From assembly GCF_000230895.2 (NCBI RefSeq), contig NC_016604.1, forward strand, positions 868,001 through 932,000: a stretch of DNA of 64,000 nucleotides, in the 5' to 3' direction. Below, in pieces: positions 1 through 8,349 of the stretch; within the stretch, counting starts at the first letter, position 1; each line of letters begins with the position of its first letter. A program made the position numbers and the translations under genes. The DNA comes from Mycolicibacterium rhodesiae NBB3. Lineage in GTDB: Bacteria; Actinomycetota; Actinomycetes; Mycobacteriales; Mycobacteriaceae. The notes beneath the pieces are model-generated. The model saw nothing but the letters and a program-made list of their open reading frames with translations, was not told the origin of the DNA and did no database searches.

Positions 1-1001
1 CCGCGGAAGATGTCGACGAATGTGGTCCCGATGGCCCGCAGCCAGATCGATCGCGAAACCCTCGCGAGACCGAAGATGACACCGAGAATCAGCGCGAAGA
101 AGATCGAGACCACGGTCAGGATGACCGTCATCTTCAGGCCGGCCAGGAGCATCGGCGCGGTGCTCTTGAGCAACCCGAAGAACGAGTTGTCGCTCGTCGA
201 CGCACCCTCTCCGAGGTACGTCTGCAGAATCTCGTCGTATTTGCCGGACGCTTTGAGGTTCTTCAGGCCGTCGTTGAACTTCTTCAGCAGTTCGGGGTTC
301 TGTCCCTTGTTGACCGCGAAGCCGTAACCGGTTGGGTCCTCCTTGGGCGTCACGGTTTTGAAGCCATTGCCCTGCTGGATGCCGTAGAGCAGCACCGGGT
401 AGTCCTCGAACACCGCCACCGAGTTACCGGTCTTCACCTCATCGAACATGGTCGACGAGTCGGCGAATGACACCACCTCGAAGCCGTACTTGTCCTTGAT
501 CGAGTTGGCGAAATCCGAACCCTGGGTGCCGTTCTTGACCGATACCCGCTTGCCCCTCAGGTCTTCGTAGCCCTTGATGTCGTCGTTGTCCTTGAGCACC
601 GCCATCTGGACGCCCGACTCGAAGTACGGGTCCGAGAAGTCGAATACCTTCTTGCGTTCGTCGGTGATCGACATGCCCGCGATGACGCCGTCGACCTGGT
701 TGGCCTGCACCGCTTGCAACGCTGCGTCAAAGCCCAACGGCTTGATGTCGACCTTGAAACCCTGGTCCTCGGCGATGTCACGGATGAGGTCCATATCGAT
801 ACCGACGAATTTGCCCTGGGCGTCCTGGAATTCGAACGGGGCGAACGTGGTATCGGTGGCGATGACGTAGGTCTGACCGTCTTGCGCGTGCGCAGATGCC
901 GGGTTCAGCAGCCCGGTCCCGAGCAGCGCGATGACGATCGCGGCAACCAGGGCCGCCCATCGATGCGGGCCACTTCGGTCTCTGGAACACTCGGCTCGCA
1001 T
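1..1001 (-). CDS. Fused substrate-binding/permease protein of a glutamine-type polar amino acid ABC importer (3' end cut off)
   Basis: Reading leftwards from an ATG at 1001, preceded by a GGGAGG ribosome site, gives an open frame to the window edge. Residues about 15-40 are a Sec-type signal segment ending near ASA-HA. Residues about 45-265 are a periplasmic-binding-protein type 3 domain: TDTTFAPFEF near its start, GFDAALQAVQANQVDG, then DFSDPYFESG. After a short linker, hydrophobic residues from about 280 (TVILTVVSIFFALILGVIFG) begin a BPD transmembrane permease domain. Binding protein and permease fused in one chain is the GlnP layout known from Gram-positive importers. The ATPase partner probably lies left of the window. 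Substrate specificity (glutamine, glutamate or another polar amino acid) is inferred from family only. Confidence 0.9.
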   Translation of the reverse strand, partial: MRAECSRDRSGPHRWAALVAAIVIALLGTGLLNPASAHAQDGQTYVIATDTTFAPFEFQDAQGKFVGIDMDLIRDIAEDQGFKVDIKPLGFDAALQAVQANQVDGVIAGMSITDERKKVFDFSDPYFESGVQMAVLKDNDDIKGYEDLRGKRVSVKNGTQGSDFANSIKDKYGFEVVSFADSSTMFDEVKTGNSVAVFEDYPVLLYGIQQGNGFKTVTPKEDPTGYGFAVNKGQNPELLKKFNDGLKNLKASGKYDEILQTYLGEGASTSDNSFFGLLKSTAPMLLAGLKMTVILTVVSIFFALILGVIFGLARVSRSIWLRAIGTTFVDIFR

Positions 1002-1147
1002 CGTTGGCCTCCCAGCATCGGCTGTCACGGGGAATTCACGCTAGTAGTCCTGTGCTGTTCGCGCGGCGTATCCGGACGGTTGTTCCCAACGCAAGCGATT
1101 TCGTCGGGTCCCGTGCCGCTCGGCCGGGCGGTAGTGCGAGGATTCTT

Positions 1148-1177
1148 GTTACTTACAGACAAAGGAGTCTTTGTAAC
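1148..1177 (+). promoter_or_regulatory. Palindrome overlapping the ribosome-binding site of the hydrolase gene
   Basis: The stretch holds nested inverted repeats: GTTAC/GTAAC at the ends, AGAC/GTCT around AAAGGA, and ACAAAG (1159-1164) pairing with CTTTGT (1169-1174) across the loop GAGT. The Shine-Dalgarno AAAGGAG (1161-1167) for the ATG at 1181 lies inside it. It could be a TetR-type operator (TTACAGAC-like half sites) or an RNA hairpin that hides the ribosome site. No regulator gene for it is visible close by. Confidence 0.4.
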
Positions 1178-1180
1178 GCC

Positions 1181-2158
1181 ATGAACGTGCTCAACGCCTG
1201 GCGACGCCCACCCGGCGTGCCTGCAATCGAGAACCCGCGCGCCGAAGGCCGGTTCCACCTGCCCGACGGCCGCCGCATCGGTTACGCCGAGTACGGCGAT
1301 CCGAACGGCCCCGTCGTCCTGTGGTTCCACGGCACCCCCGGTGGTCGACGCCAACTCCCCCTCGTCGGTCGGCGCGCGGCCGAAGAGCTCGGTCTTCGCG
1401 TTGTGCTGATCGAACGACCTGGCTCCGGGCTGTCCGACCCACACGTCTACGAGTCCGTGTCGGATTTCGCGGACGACATGACGTGTGTGGCCGACGCGCT
1501 CGGCGCCAAACGACTCGGGGTCGTCGGCCTGTCTGGCGGCGGACCCTATGCGCTGTCCTGCGCGGGCACCGGTGCGCTGGCCGGCCGCGTCGTCGCGGTC
1601 GCCGTGCTCGGCGGAGTCACGCCGTCCGTCGGAGAGGACGCCACGGCCAGCGGCGCCATCACCATGGCGCGCCGATACGGCGCCGTGCTCTCGGCCCTGC
1701 GCGAACCCTTCGCCCGGATCACCGCCGGCCTGCTGCTCCCGATCCTTCCGCTCGCCCACCTCGCATACCTCGGTCTGACGAAGGTGATGCCCGAGGGCGA
1801 TCAGCGCGTGTTCAGCGATCCCGACATCGAAGCGATGTTCATCGACGACATCATCCACGTGCTCGACGGCAAGGTGCCGTTCCAAGCTCTGCTCGACGAC
1901 GCCCGACTCTGCGGGCGCGACTGGGGATTTCGCCTCGCGGACGTCGGGGTGCCGGTGCGGTGGTGGCACGGTGACGCCGACTCGATCATCCCGTTCGACG
2001 ACGCGAACAAGGCCGCCGCACGTCTGCCCGACGCCGAGCTGATCCTCATGCCAGAGGAGAGCCATCTCGGGGGCTTCGCAGCGGCCGACGAAGTGCTCGG
2101 CTACATCGCCTCGTATTTGTTGGCCGCGGGCGAGAAGGTCAGGACCGACGCGCTGTAG
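1181..2158 (+). CDS. Alpha/beta hydrolase
   Basis: A 325-residue alpha/beta hydrolase. The oxyanion motif WFHGTPGG lies near residue 48, the nucleophile elbow GLSGGG near 116-121 (Ser about 118), the acid in HGDADSIIPFDDA near 263, and the catalytic His in EESHLGG near 294, so the Ser-Asp-His triad looks complete. No signal peptide is seen, so it is probably cytoplasmic. The ATG at 1181 was chosen because AAAGGAG sits at the right distance; reading can extend upstream but lacks a good ribosome site. The substrate is unknown; the family includes lipid esterases and epoxide or C-C hydrolases. It is divergent from the ABC importer. A degenerate copy of its last 20 or so codons lies at 4104-4173. 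Confidence 0.85.
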   Translation: MNVLNAWRRPPGVPAIENPRAEGRFHLPDGRRIGYAEYGDPNGPVVLWFHGTPGGRRQLPLVGRRAAEELGLRVVLIERPGSGLSDPHVYESVSDFADDMTCVADALGAKRLGVVGLSGGGPYALSCAGTGALAGRVVAVAVLGGVTPSVGEDATASGAITMARRYGAVLSALREPFARITAGLLLPILPLAHLAYLGLTKVMPEGDQRVFSDPDIEAMFIDDIIHVLDGKVPFQALLDDARLCGRDWGFRLADVGVPVRWWHGDADSIIPFDDANKAAARLPDAELILMPEESHLGGFAAADEVLGYIASYLLAAGEKVRTDAL

Positions 2159-2173
2159 CCGTCATCGACGACG

Positions 2174-3490
2174 GTGCACGAGATGATGGCAGCACCTCGT
2201 ATCGTGTCCCAAATGCAGAAGGCTCGAATCGTCTACCTCGCACGGCAAGTCGGGTCGCTTGCCGTCACCGCAGTGACCGCCGCGTCGACGCTCAACGGAT
2301 ACCGGCCGCTCGCCCGCAGCGGGTACCCGTCGATGTTCTCGTGGGCGTTCGGTCTCGTGGTGACCGAATTCCCGCTGCAGACGCTGGTGAGCCAGCTCGG
2401 CGGGCTGACATTGACCGCACGTCGCCTCGCCCGTCCGGTGCGCGCGATCGCGTGGCTGGTGGCCGCCCTGTCGGCGCTGGGTCTGCTGAACTTCAGCCGC
2501 GCGGGCCACCAAGCGGCCGGCCCGCTGACCGCCGCTTTGAACGAGGGCCTCGGGCCCGCTCGCCGCACCGATTCGGCGGGCTTGTGGCGTGCGCCGGCCG
2601 GCGGCGGCACCGCCAAAGCGCCAGGGGCCGTGCGGATGCTGCGGATCTGGCGCGACTACGCCCACGACGCCGACATCAGCTACGGCGAATACGGCGGCGC
2701 AAACCGTCTCGACATCTGGCGACGACCCGATCTCGACCCAACGGCCGCGGCCCCGGTGCTGTTCCAGATCCCCGGCGGCGCGTGGACCACCGGCAACAAA
2801 CGCGGTCAGGCGCATCCCCTGATGAGTCACCTGGTCGAGCTGGGCTGGATTTGTGTGGCAGTCAACTACCGGCACAGCCCGCGCAACACGTGGCCCGACC
2901 ACATCGTCGACGTCAAGCGCGCGCTGGCATGGGTCAAGGCGCACATCGCCCAGTACGGTGGCGACCCGGATTTCGTCGCCATCACCGGCGGCTCGGCCGG
3001 TGGCCATCTGTCGTCGCTCGCCGCGCTGACGCCCAACGACCCGCGATACCAGCCCGGGTTCGAAGACGCCGACACCACAGTCCAGGCCGCGGTCCCGTTC
3101 TACGGCGTCTACGATTTCACCCGCTTCGAGGACGCGATGCATCCGACGATGCCCGAGCTGCTCGAGCGGATGGTCATCAAAGAACGGCATTCGACGAATC
3201 CGCGGGTGTACGCCGACGCGTCACCGGTGAACCACGTGTCCGCAGACGCTCCGCCGTTCTTCGTCCTGCACGGCCGCAACGACTCGCTGGTTCCCGTCGA
3301 GCAGGCGCGGGCCTTCGTGGCGAGGCTTCGCGATGTCAGCACTTCGCCGGTCGCTTACGCCGAGCTGCCGTTCACTCAGCACGCTTTCGACATGTTCGGT
3401 TCGGTCCGTGCCGCGCACGCGGCGGTTGCCGTCGAGCACTTCCTGGCCGAAATCTATGCGAACCGACGCGTAAGGGTCGCCGCCCCGTAG
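2174..3490 (+). CDS. Membrane-anchored carboxylesterase of the HSL/Lip family (LipQ/LipC-like)
   Basis: Product of 438 residues from the GTG at 2174; in-frame ATGs at 2183 and 2214 are alternative starts. The first about 115 residues carry two or three hydrophobic segments, and the rest is an alpha/beta hydrolase of the hormone-sensitive-lipase type: IPGGAW oxyanion motif near residue 199, nucleophile GGSAGG near 271-276, acid in HGRNDSLVP near 368, and His in QHAFDMF near 402. The layout and length match mycobacterial Lip carboxylesterases such as LipC and LipQ, which act on short to medium acyl esters at the cell envelope. It follows the previous hydrolase by 15 bases, so the two may be co-transcribed. 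A specific lip name cannot be assigned by eye. Confidence 0.82.
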   Translation: MHEMMAAPRIVSQMQKARIVYLARQVGSLAVTAVTAASTLNGYRPLARSGYPSMFSWAFGLVVTEFPLQTLVSQLGGLTLTARRLARPVRAIAWLVAALSALGLLNFSRAGHQAAGPLTAALNEGLGPARRTDSAGLWRAPAGGGTAKAPGAVRMLRIWRDYAHDADISYGEYGGANRLDIWRRPDLDPTAAAPVLFQIPGGAWTTGNKRGQAHPLMSHLVELGWICVAVNYRHSPRNTWPDHIVDVKRALAWVKAHIAQYGGDPDFVAITGGSAGGHLSSLAALTPNDPRYQPGFEDADTTVQAAVPFYGVYDFTRFEDAMHPTMPELLERMVIKERHSTNPRVYADASPVNHVSADAPPFFVLHGRNDSLVPVEQARAFVARLRDVSTSPVAYAELPFTQHAFDMFGSVRAAHAAVAVEHFLAEIYANRRVRVAAP

Positions 3491-3510
3491 AGTTCCGCTG
3501 TCGCGCTGCG

Positions 3511-4062
3511 CTAACCCTCTTTTTCCCGTTCGGCGGTGAACGAGATAGCCACGGAATCAACAACTTTCATTGACCCCATGAGCATCGAGTACGGCTTCAT
3601 GTCGAAGTCGGATTGGCGAACCTCGGTCTCGCATGACAGTCGCCAGTTCGCGCCGAGATCCTCGACGCGCACGCTGACGCTGCACTCGTTGACCACACCG
3701 TGGATCTCCAGGGTGCCGGTGAGGAGGTAGCCGTCACCCGTTTGTGCGATGTCGTTGGCGCGGAAATCGATCTGCGGGAACCTTTCGGCCTCAAAAACTT
3801 TCAATGCATTGGACCGCGCGAGCGCTTTTTCCGGTCCGGACAGCGCCTTTATGCCGCCCTCGCCTTTGAGCACCTGAAGCGATTCCACGTCGACAGTCAG
3901 TTCGGCTCCGACGAGTTCGTCGCCGCTCCACTGTGCTGTGGCCAGCCAGGTCGTCATGGCGATCGTCAACCGGTGGCCCATCTTGGCGGCCCTGCCCGTG
4001 ACACCGGTGTGGATCAGAAGCCGACCGTCGGAGGCGTCCAGGGTCCATTCTTTGGCGGCCAT
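3511..4062 (-). CDS. YceI family protein
   Basis: 183 residues from the ATG at 4062 (MAAKEWTLDASDGRL). The pattern of beta strands, the central GLLIHTG-VTGRAAKMGH segment, AELTVDVESLQV, FEAERFPQIDFRA and the closing KPYSMLMGSMKVVDSVAI are typical of the YceI lipocalin-like fold, which binds polyisoprenoid-type lipids in a hydrophobic tunnel. No signal peptide is visible, as in many actinobacterial members, so it is probably cytosolic. It is convergent with the esterase gene, 20 bases apart. Reading upstream of 4062 runs into the relic at 4104-4173, so the longer start is not credible. Confidence 0.85.
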   Translation of the reverse strand: MAAKEWTLDASDGRLLIHTGVTGRAAKMGHRLTIAMTTWLATAQWSGDELVGAELTVDVESLQVLKGEGGIKALSGPEKALARSNALKVFEAERFPQIDFRANDIAQTGDGYLLTGTLEIHGVVNECSVSVRVEDLGANWRLSCETEVRQSDFDMKPYSMLMGSMKVVDSVAISFTAEREKEG

Positions 4063-4103
4063 GGGCCGAATGTACCTGGGATGGCGCGGCCTTCGATGCG
4101 TGA

Positions 4104-4173
4104 CTTCTGGCCGACGATGAGGTGTCTCGGCTACGTCGCCTCCTACCTGTTGGGCGCCGGCGAGGCGGTCAAG
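4104..4173 (+). pseudogene. Relic of the C-terminal end of an alpha/beta hydrolase gene
   Basis: The translated stretch LGYVASYLLGAGEAVK matches LGYIASYLLAAGEKV at the end of the hydrolase gene at 1181-2158. The nucleotides also align (about 2089-2146 against 4111-4170), with an extra base in GTGTCTCGG versus GTGCTCGG that shifts the frame. No catalytic domain precedes it, because the space upstream on this strand is occupied by the antisense of yceI. It is a decayed duplicate or a leftover from an insertion or deletion. Confidence 0.7.
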
Positions 4174-4215
4174 TGGCCATCTCGGCGGCGTCAGAAGTCC
4201 CGGATTTATGCTCAA

Positions 4216-4293
4216 TATTTCGATCATATGAATCGCAGTCCTTTGTGATCGAAATAAGGCGCATGTACCGCTATCGCGGCTATGATCGAAATA
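4216..4293. promoter_or_regulatory. Three operator-like boxes upstream of hipB
   Basis: The 11-mer TGATCGAAATA occurs at 4246-4256 and 4283-4293, and its exact reverse complement TATTTCGATCA at 4216-4226. The last copy ends on the first base of the hipB start codon. Three copies of one box in 78 bases just before a HipB-type regulator fit the autoregulatory operators known for HipBA systems, where HipB binds several sites cooperatively. The boxes are AT-richer than their surroundings and probably overlap the promoter. Confidence 0.65.
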
Positions 4294-4544
4294 TGCATCA
4301 CGCTGCTGTGTTGGTCTACGACATCGCCGAGCTCGGCGAACAGATCCGCCGAGTACGCCTTGAAAAAGGCCTTCAACAGGACGAACTTGCTGATCGACTT
4401 GGTGTGACTCGCATGACGGTTTCGCGACTCGAACGTGGACAGTCCGTCAGCGTAGACACCGCGTTGCGCGCGCTGTCCGAGTGCGGTTACGCGATCGCGG
4501 TGGCGCCGAAATTCACTCGCGTGGCGGTACTCGATGCCGGCTAG
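4293..4544 (+). CDS. hipB: HipB-like antitoxin, XRE-family DNA-binding protein
   Basis: 83 residues with one Cro/C1-type helix-turn-helix: IRRVRLEKGLQQDELADRLG followed by VTRMTVSRLERGQ. It is expected to neutralise the HipA kinase encoded immediately downstream and to repress the operon through the three upstream boxes. Its stop lies 11 bases inside hipA, which implies coupled translation. The ATG at 4293 overlaps the third box, so the message is either leaderless or starts slightly further in; a GTG a few codons downstream is possible. Confidence 0.85.
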   Translation: MHHAAVLVYDIAELGEQIRRVRLEKGLQQDELADRLGVTRMTVSRLERGQSVSVDTALRALSECGYAIAVAPKFTRVAVLDAG

Positions 4545-5787
4545 GACGTTGGCGGTCTGGTTGCACGACATCCAGGTCGCACGCCTGAGCGAGCCGAGTC
4601 CGTTCAGACTGCGACTGGATTTCACCGAGGAGGCGCTCGACGTCTTCGGCGAGGGCAGCCGCGTGCTCTCGTTGGCGTTGCCGATGTCAAAGCGGCCCCT
4701 GCGCGACGCAGAGGTCCGGTCTTCGGGTCACACAGTTTCGGCCTTCGTTGAAGGGCTCCTGCCGGAAGGCAATGTGCGGCAGCACATCGCAAGTCAGGCC
4801 GGTTTACCGGTCACCGACACGATGGGGTTGCTCGAGCGAGTAGGCAGAGAATGCGCGGGTGCCGTTCAGTTTCTTCCCGAAGGGGACGTACCCGGCACCG
4901 GCAATGTGCGCACTCTCAGCGCACGAGAGGTCGACACGCTCGTCGCCGACCTGCCGATCTACCACCTTCCGGAGGGCGCGACTTTTCAAGCATCACTGGC
5001 GGGCGTTCAAGACAAGGTGCTGGTGGTGGCGCTGCCCGACGGGGGCTGGGGATGGCCCGAAGGCGGCGCGCCATCAACGCACATCATCAAACCAGAACCC
5101 CTGGTGGGCGCGCTGCCCCATCTGATTCAAACCGAGGACTGGGCGTTACGAGCGGCCAGGCAAGCGAACATTCCCGCGGCTGAGTCTCGACTGGCGAAGT
5201 TCGAACTCCGCGAGGCGATCGTCGTCACCCGCTATGACCGAAGCGCCACCGGTGAGCGTCTGCACCAGGAGGACTTCTGCCAAGCACTCGGGCTTGACCC
5301 GCAGGCGAAATACGAAAGCACCGCCGAGTCCGATCGACACGGCTCCCGACTGAAGCGAATCGCTCGTACTGCCGCGGCCCGGGCGCACGATCCGGATGCG
5401 TTCCGCATTGCACTGCTGGAAGCGGTGACCTTCAACGTGGTCATCGGCAATGGGGACGCGCATTCAAAGAACTACTCAGTGATGCTCCATCGTGATGGAA
5501 GCGTCTCTCTCGCACCCGTTTACGACGTCGCCCCAACGTTCTACCTCGATTCCCGGTACAAGGGCACGGGCCACGTCATCAATGGGAAGACGTCCGTCGA
5601 TTCGGTCGAGGTGGACGACCTTGTCGGCGAAGCAGTGTCGTGGGGAACTTCCGCCCGTCGCGCCCGTGCAGCCGTCGCGGCAGTCTTGGAACGAATACGT
5701 GCAGCCGTCGACCTCGTCCCGCTGCCGTCCGGTGCGGAACATGTCAAGGGCAACCTCGAGACCCTGTGGACACGGCGGTCGTGGTAA
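4534..5787 (+). CDS. hipA: HipA-like serine/threonine kinase toxin
   Basis: 417 residues, close to the 440 of E. coli HipA, which phosphorylates glutamyl-tRNA synthetase and causes persistence. Visible features: a HipA N-terminal subdomain (residues 1-110), the gatekeeper/ATP-loop segment SLAGVQDK near 152, THIIKPE near 180, VTRYDR near 232, the catalytic loop NGDAHSKNYS near 304-313 and the metal-binding DVAP near 330. All kinase motifs look intact. It overlaps hipB by 11 bases in the usual antitoxin-first order. The target is unverified. Confidence 0.88.
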   Translation: MPARTLAVWLHDIQVARLSEPSPFRLRLDFTEEALDVFGEGSRVLSLALPMSKRPLRDAEVRSSGHTVSAFVEGLLPEGNVRQHIASQAGLPVTDTMGLLERVGRECAGAVQFLPEGDVPGTGNVRTLSAREVDTLVADLPIYHLPEGATFQASLAGVQDKVLVVALPDGGWGWPEGGAPSTHIIKPEPLVGALPHLIQTEDWALRAARQANIPAAESRLAKFELREAIVVTRYDRSATGERLHQEDFCQALGLDPQAKYESTAESDRHGSRLKRIARTAAARAHDPDAFRIALLEAVTFNVVIGNGDAHSKNYSVMLHRDGSVSLAPVYDVAPTFYLDSRYKGTGHVINGKTSVDSVEVDDLVGEAVSWGTSARRARAAVAAVLERIRAAVDLVPLPSGAEHVKGNLETLWTRRSW

Positions 5788-5885
5788 GCGACGCGTGACA
5801 ATTCGTGAAGTCGAATCCGAATCGCTTGCCCACGGCTACCGCACAATGGACGCCGACGGTTGGTGCACGAAGACAGGAGCAGCAC

Positions 5886-6668
5886 ATGAAGACACGGCAT
5901 CTCGTGATTGCGGTCGCGGTGATCCTCGCTGCGGCGGCGTGCGACAGCTCCTCCAAGCCGGCAGCCTCGTCGGAGGCGGTGACGACGCCGCCGACGACGT
6001 CTACGTCTTCTGGGGCGGCCACCACATCTGCTTCGCCGACCACGACGGCGGCCGCATCGTCGGCGTGCAGCGAGCTCAAGGGAAAGGTCGGCGAGGCGGG
6101 CCTCTGCACGGTCCACACCGAGACGCCCAACTACACGATCGACATGAGTTTTCCGGTCGCCTACCCCGACCAGCGCGCGGTGAGTGACGTGCTGACCGGC
6201 CAACGCGACAAGTTCATCGAGACCGTCGAGGAGCCGCCGGTCCGGGATGTCCCGAAGGCGCTCGACATCAAGTCGCAGACATTCCGGTCGGGTGCTCCGG
6301 ACTCAGGGACCGAAAGCCTGGTGTTCGAGGAGTACATCAACTTCGGTGGCGCCCATCCGGTGACGAACTACGACGCGCTCAATTTCGATCTCGGCAAGAA
6401 GGCGCCGATCACGTTCGAGACGCTGTTCAAGCAGGGATCCGATCCCGTCGCGGTGCTGGATCCCCTCGTGAAGGCTGAGCTGAGGAAGGCGTTGCCGGGC
6501 GCGCCGGCCATCGGCGACAACCCCGTTGGTGCTGACATGTACAAGAACTTCGCCCTCACCGACGACGCGGTCCTCTTCTTCCTCAGCCAGGGCCAGTGGG
6601 CGCTCTCAGCCGCCGGGGCCCAGACAATCTCGATCCCCCGCACTGAACTCGCTTCGATCCTGGCCTGA
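5886..6668 (+). CDS. Secreted lipoprotein of the MPT64/RsiV (DUF3298) family
   Basis: 260 residues from the ATG at 5886 with AGGAGC just upstream. The N-terminus is a lipoprotein signal with lipobox AAAAC near residue 20, followed by a Ser/Thr/Pro/Ala-rich linker to about residue 60. The rest follows the M. tuberculosis antigen MPT64 closely: CSELKG, TIDMSFPVAYPDQ, NFGGAHPVTNYDAL, and the C-terminal MYKNFALTDDAVLFF with IPRTELASILA. MPT64 itself is a secreted protein without a lipid anchor, so the lipobox and linker mark an envelope-attached paralogue. The molecular function of the family is unsettled. Confidence 0.85.
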   Translation: MKTRHLVIAVAVILAAAACDSSSKPAASSEAVTTPPTTSTSSGAATTSASPTTTAAASSACSELKGKVGEAGLCTVHTETPNYTIDMSFPVAYPDQRAVSDVLTGQRDKFIETVEEPPVRDVPKALDIKSQTFRSGAPDSGTESLVFEEYINFGGAHPVTNYDALNFDLGKKAPITFETLFKQGSDPVAVLDPLVKAELRKALPGAPAIGDNPVGADMYKNFALTDDAVLFFLSQGQWALSAAGAQTISIPRTELASILA

Positions 6669-6719
6669 CCTGGCTCGATTACGGGTTTGGTGTCCGCGGC
6701 GAATACCATCGCTGGCGAC

Positions 6720-8336
6720 ATGTCTGACAATGCCCTGGCGTCCGTAGCCGCCGCCCCACCTGGCCGTATCTCCGCCGAGGCCGCGCGTCGGCGCACCTTC
6801 GCCGTGATCAGCCATCCCGACGCGGGTAAGTCCACGTTGACCGAGGCGTTGGCGCTGCACGCGCGGGCGATCACCGAGGCGGGCGCGGTCCACGGCAAGG
6901 CAGGCCGGCGCTCGACGGTGTCGGACTGGATGGACATGGAGAAGGCCAGGGGCATCTCGATCACGTCGACGGCGTTGCAGTTCCCGTACCGCGAGTGCGT
7001 GATCAACCTGCTCGACACCCCCGGCCACGCCGACTTCTCCGAGGACACCTACCGGGTGCTGACGGCGGTCGACTGCGCAGTGATGCTCATCGACGCGGCC
7101 AAAGGTCTTGAGCCACAGACGTTGAAGCTGTTCCAGGTGTGTAAGCACCGCGGAATCCCGATCATCACGGTGATCAACAAGTGGGACCGTCCGGGACGTC
7201 ATGCCCTGGAGCTGATCGACGAGATCCACTCGCGCATCGGATTACGGCCCACTCCCCTGACGTGGCCGGTCGGTATCGCTGGGGATTTCAAGGGTGTGCT
7301 GGATCGCCGGTCCGGTCGGTTCATTCGGTTCACCCGCACGGCCGGTGGCGCGACGGCGGCGCCCGAAGAGCACATCGAGGCGGCCGACGCTTTCGAGGCC
7401 GCCGGTGTTGATTGGGAAACCGCGGTCGAGGAGTCCGAGCTGTTGTCGATGGACGGCTCGGATTACGATCGTTCGACGTTCTTGAGCGGCGAGACGACGC
7501 CGACGCTGTTCACGTCGGCGGCGTTGAACTTCGGGGTGAATCAGCTGCTTGATGTGCTGGCCGAGTTGGCGCCGGCGCCGAGCGGGGCGGCGGATGTCGA
7601 CGGTGATCGGCGCGAGGTCGAATCACCCTTCAGCGCTTTCGTTTTCAAGGTGCAGGCGGGCATGGACTCGGCGCACCGCGATCGCATCGCGTATGCGCGG
7701 GTGGTGTCGGGCACGTTCGAGCGCGGGGATGTGCTCACCCATGCGGCGACGGGGAAGCCGTTCGTGACGAAGTACGCGCAGTCGGTGTTCGGGCAGCAGC
7801 GCGCGACGTTGGACAAGGCGTGGCCGGGTGACGTGATCGGGTTGGCGAACGCGGCGGCGTTGCGACCGGGTGACACGTTGTATGTCGATGCGGCCGTGCA
7901 GTATCCGCCGATCCCCAGCTTCTCGCCAGAGCACTTCGCCGTCGCACGCGGGGCGGATCCGAGTAAGCACAAGCAGTTTCGGCGCGGGATCGAGCAGCTG
8001 GAGCAGGAGGGCGTCGTTCAGGTGTTGCGGTCGGACCGGCGCGGGGAGCAGGCGCCGGTGCTGGCCGCGGTCGGCCCGATGCAGTTCGAGGTGGCGACGC
8101 ACCGGATGGCCACCGAGATCGGCGCCCCGATCACGCTGGAGTCGCTGCCGTATCAGGTCGCGCGGGTCGTGGACCCCGCGGACGCCGACTTCATGAACCG
8201 GCAGGTGTCCGCGGAAGTGCTGACGCGCACCGACGGCGTCATGCTCGTGCTGTTCTCCACGCCGTGGCGGCTAGAGGGATTTCAGCGGGACAACCCCGAC
8301 GTGAAGCTGGGATCGCTGGTAGCTGCAGAGGGTTAA
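6720..8336 (+). CDS. prfC: Peptide chain release factor 3 (RF3), translational GTPase
   Basis: 538 residues from the ATG at 6720; a TTG at 6687 is an alternative start. RF3 uses GTP hydrolysis to recycle RF1/RF2 from terminating ribosomes. The GTPase signatures are complete: G1 SHPDAGKST near residue 34, switch II DTPGHADFSEDTYR near 99, and G4 NKWDRPGR near 153. SHPDAGKST rather than the elongation-factor form is diagnostic of RF3. The C-terminal RF3 domain ends RDNPDVKLGSLVAAEG. RF3 is patchily distributed in actinobacteria. Pieces of a second prfC copy occur at 18568-18613 and 22922-23003. Confidence 0.93.
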   Translation: MSDNALASVAAAPPGRISAEAARRRTFAVISHPDAGKSTLTEALALHARAITEAGAVHGKAGRRSTVSDWMDMEKARGISITSTALQFPYRECVINLLDTPGHADFSEDTYRVLTAVDCAVMLIDAAKGLEPQTLKLFQVCKHRGIPIITVINKWDRPGRHALELIDEIHSRIGLRPTPLTWPVGIAGDFKGVLDRRSGRFIRFTRTAGGATAAPEEHIEAADAFEAAGVDWETAVEESELLSMDGSDYDRSTFLSGETTPTLFTSAALNFGVNQLLDVLAELAPAPSGAADVDGDRREVESPFSAFVFKVQAGMDSAHRDRIAYARVVSGTFERGDVLTHAATGKPFVTKYAQSVFGQQRATLDKAWPGDVIGLANAAALRPGDTLYVDAAVQYPPIPSFSPEHFAVARGADPSKHKQFRRGIEQLEQEGVVQVLRSDRRGEQAPVLAAVGPMQFEVATHRMATEIGAPITLESLPYQVARVVDPADADFMNRQVSAEVLTRTDGVMLVLFSTPWRLEGFQRDNPDVKLGSLVAAEG

Positions 8337-8349
8337 GCCGGCGTCGGCG

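Noticed and set aside
1025..2065. Minus-strand frame opposite the first alpha/beta hydrolase
   Set aside because: The plus-strand gene has a complete catalytic triad and ribosome site; the antisense frame has neither.
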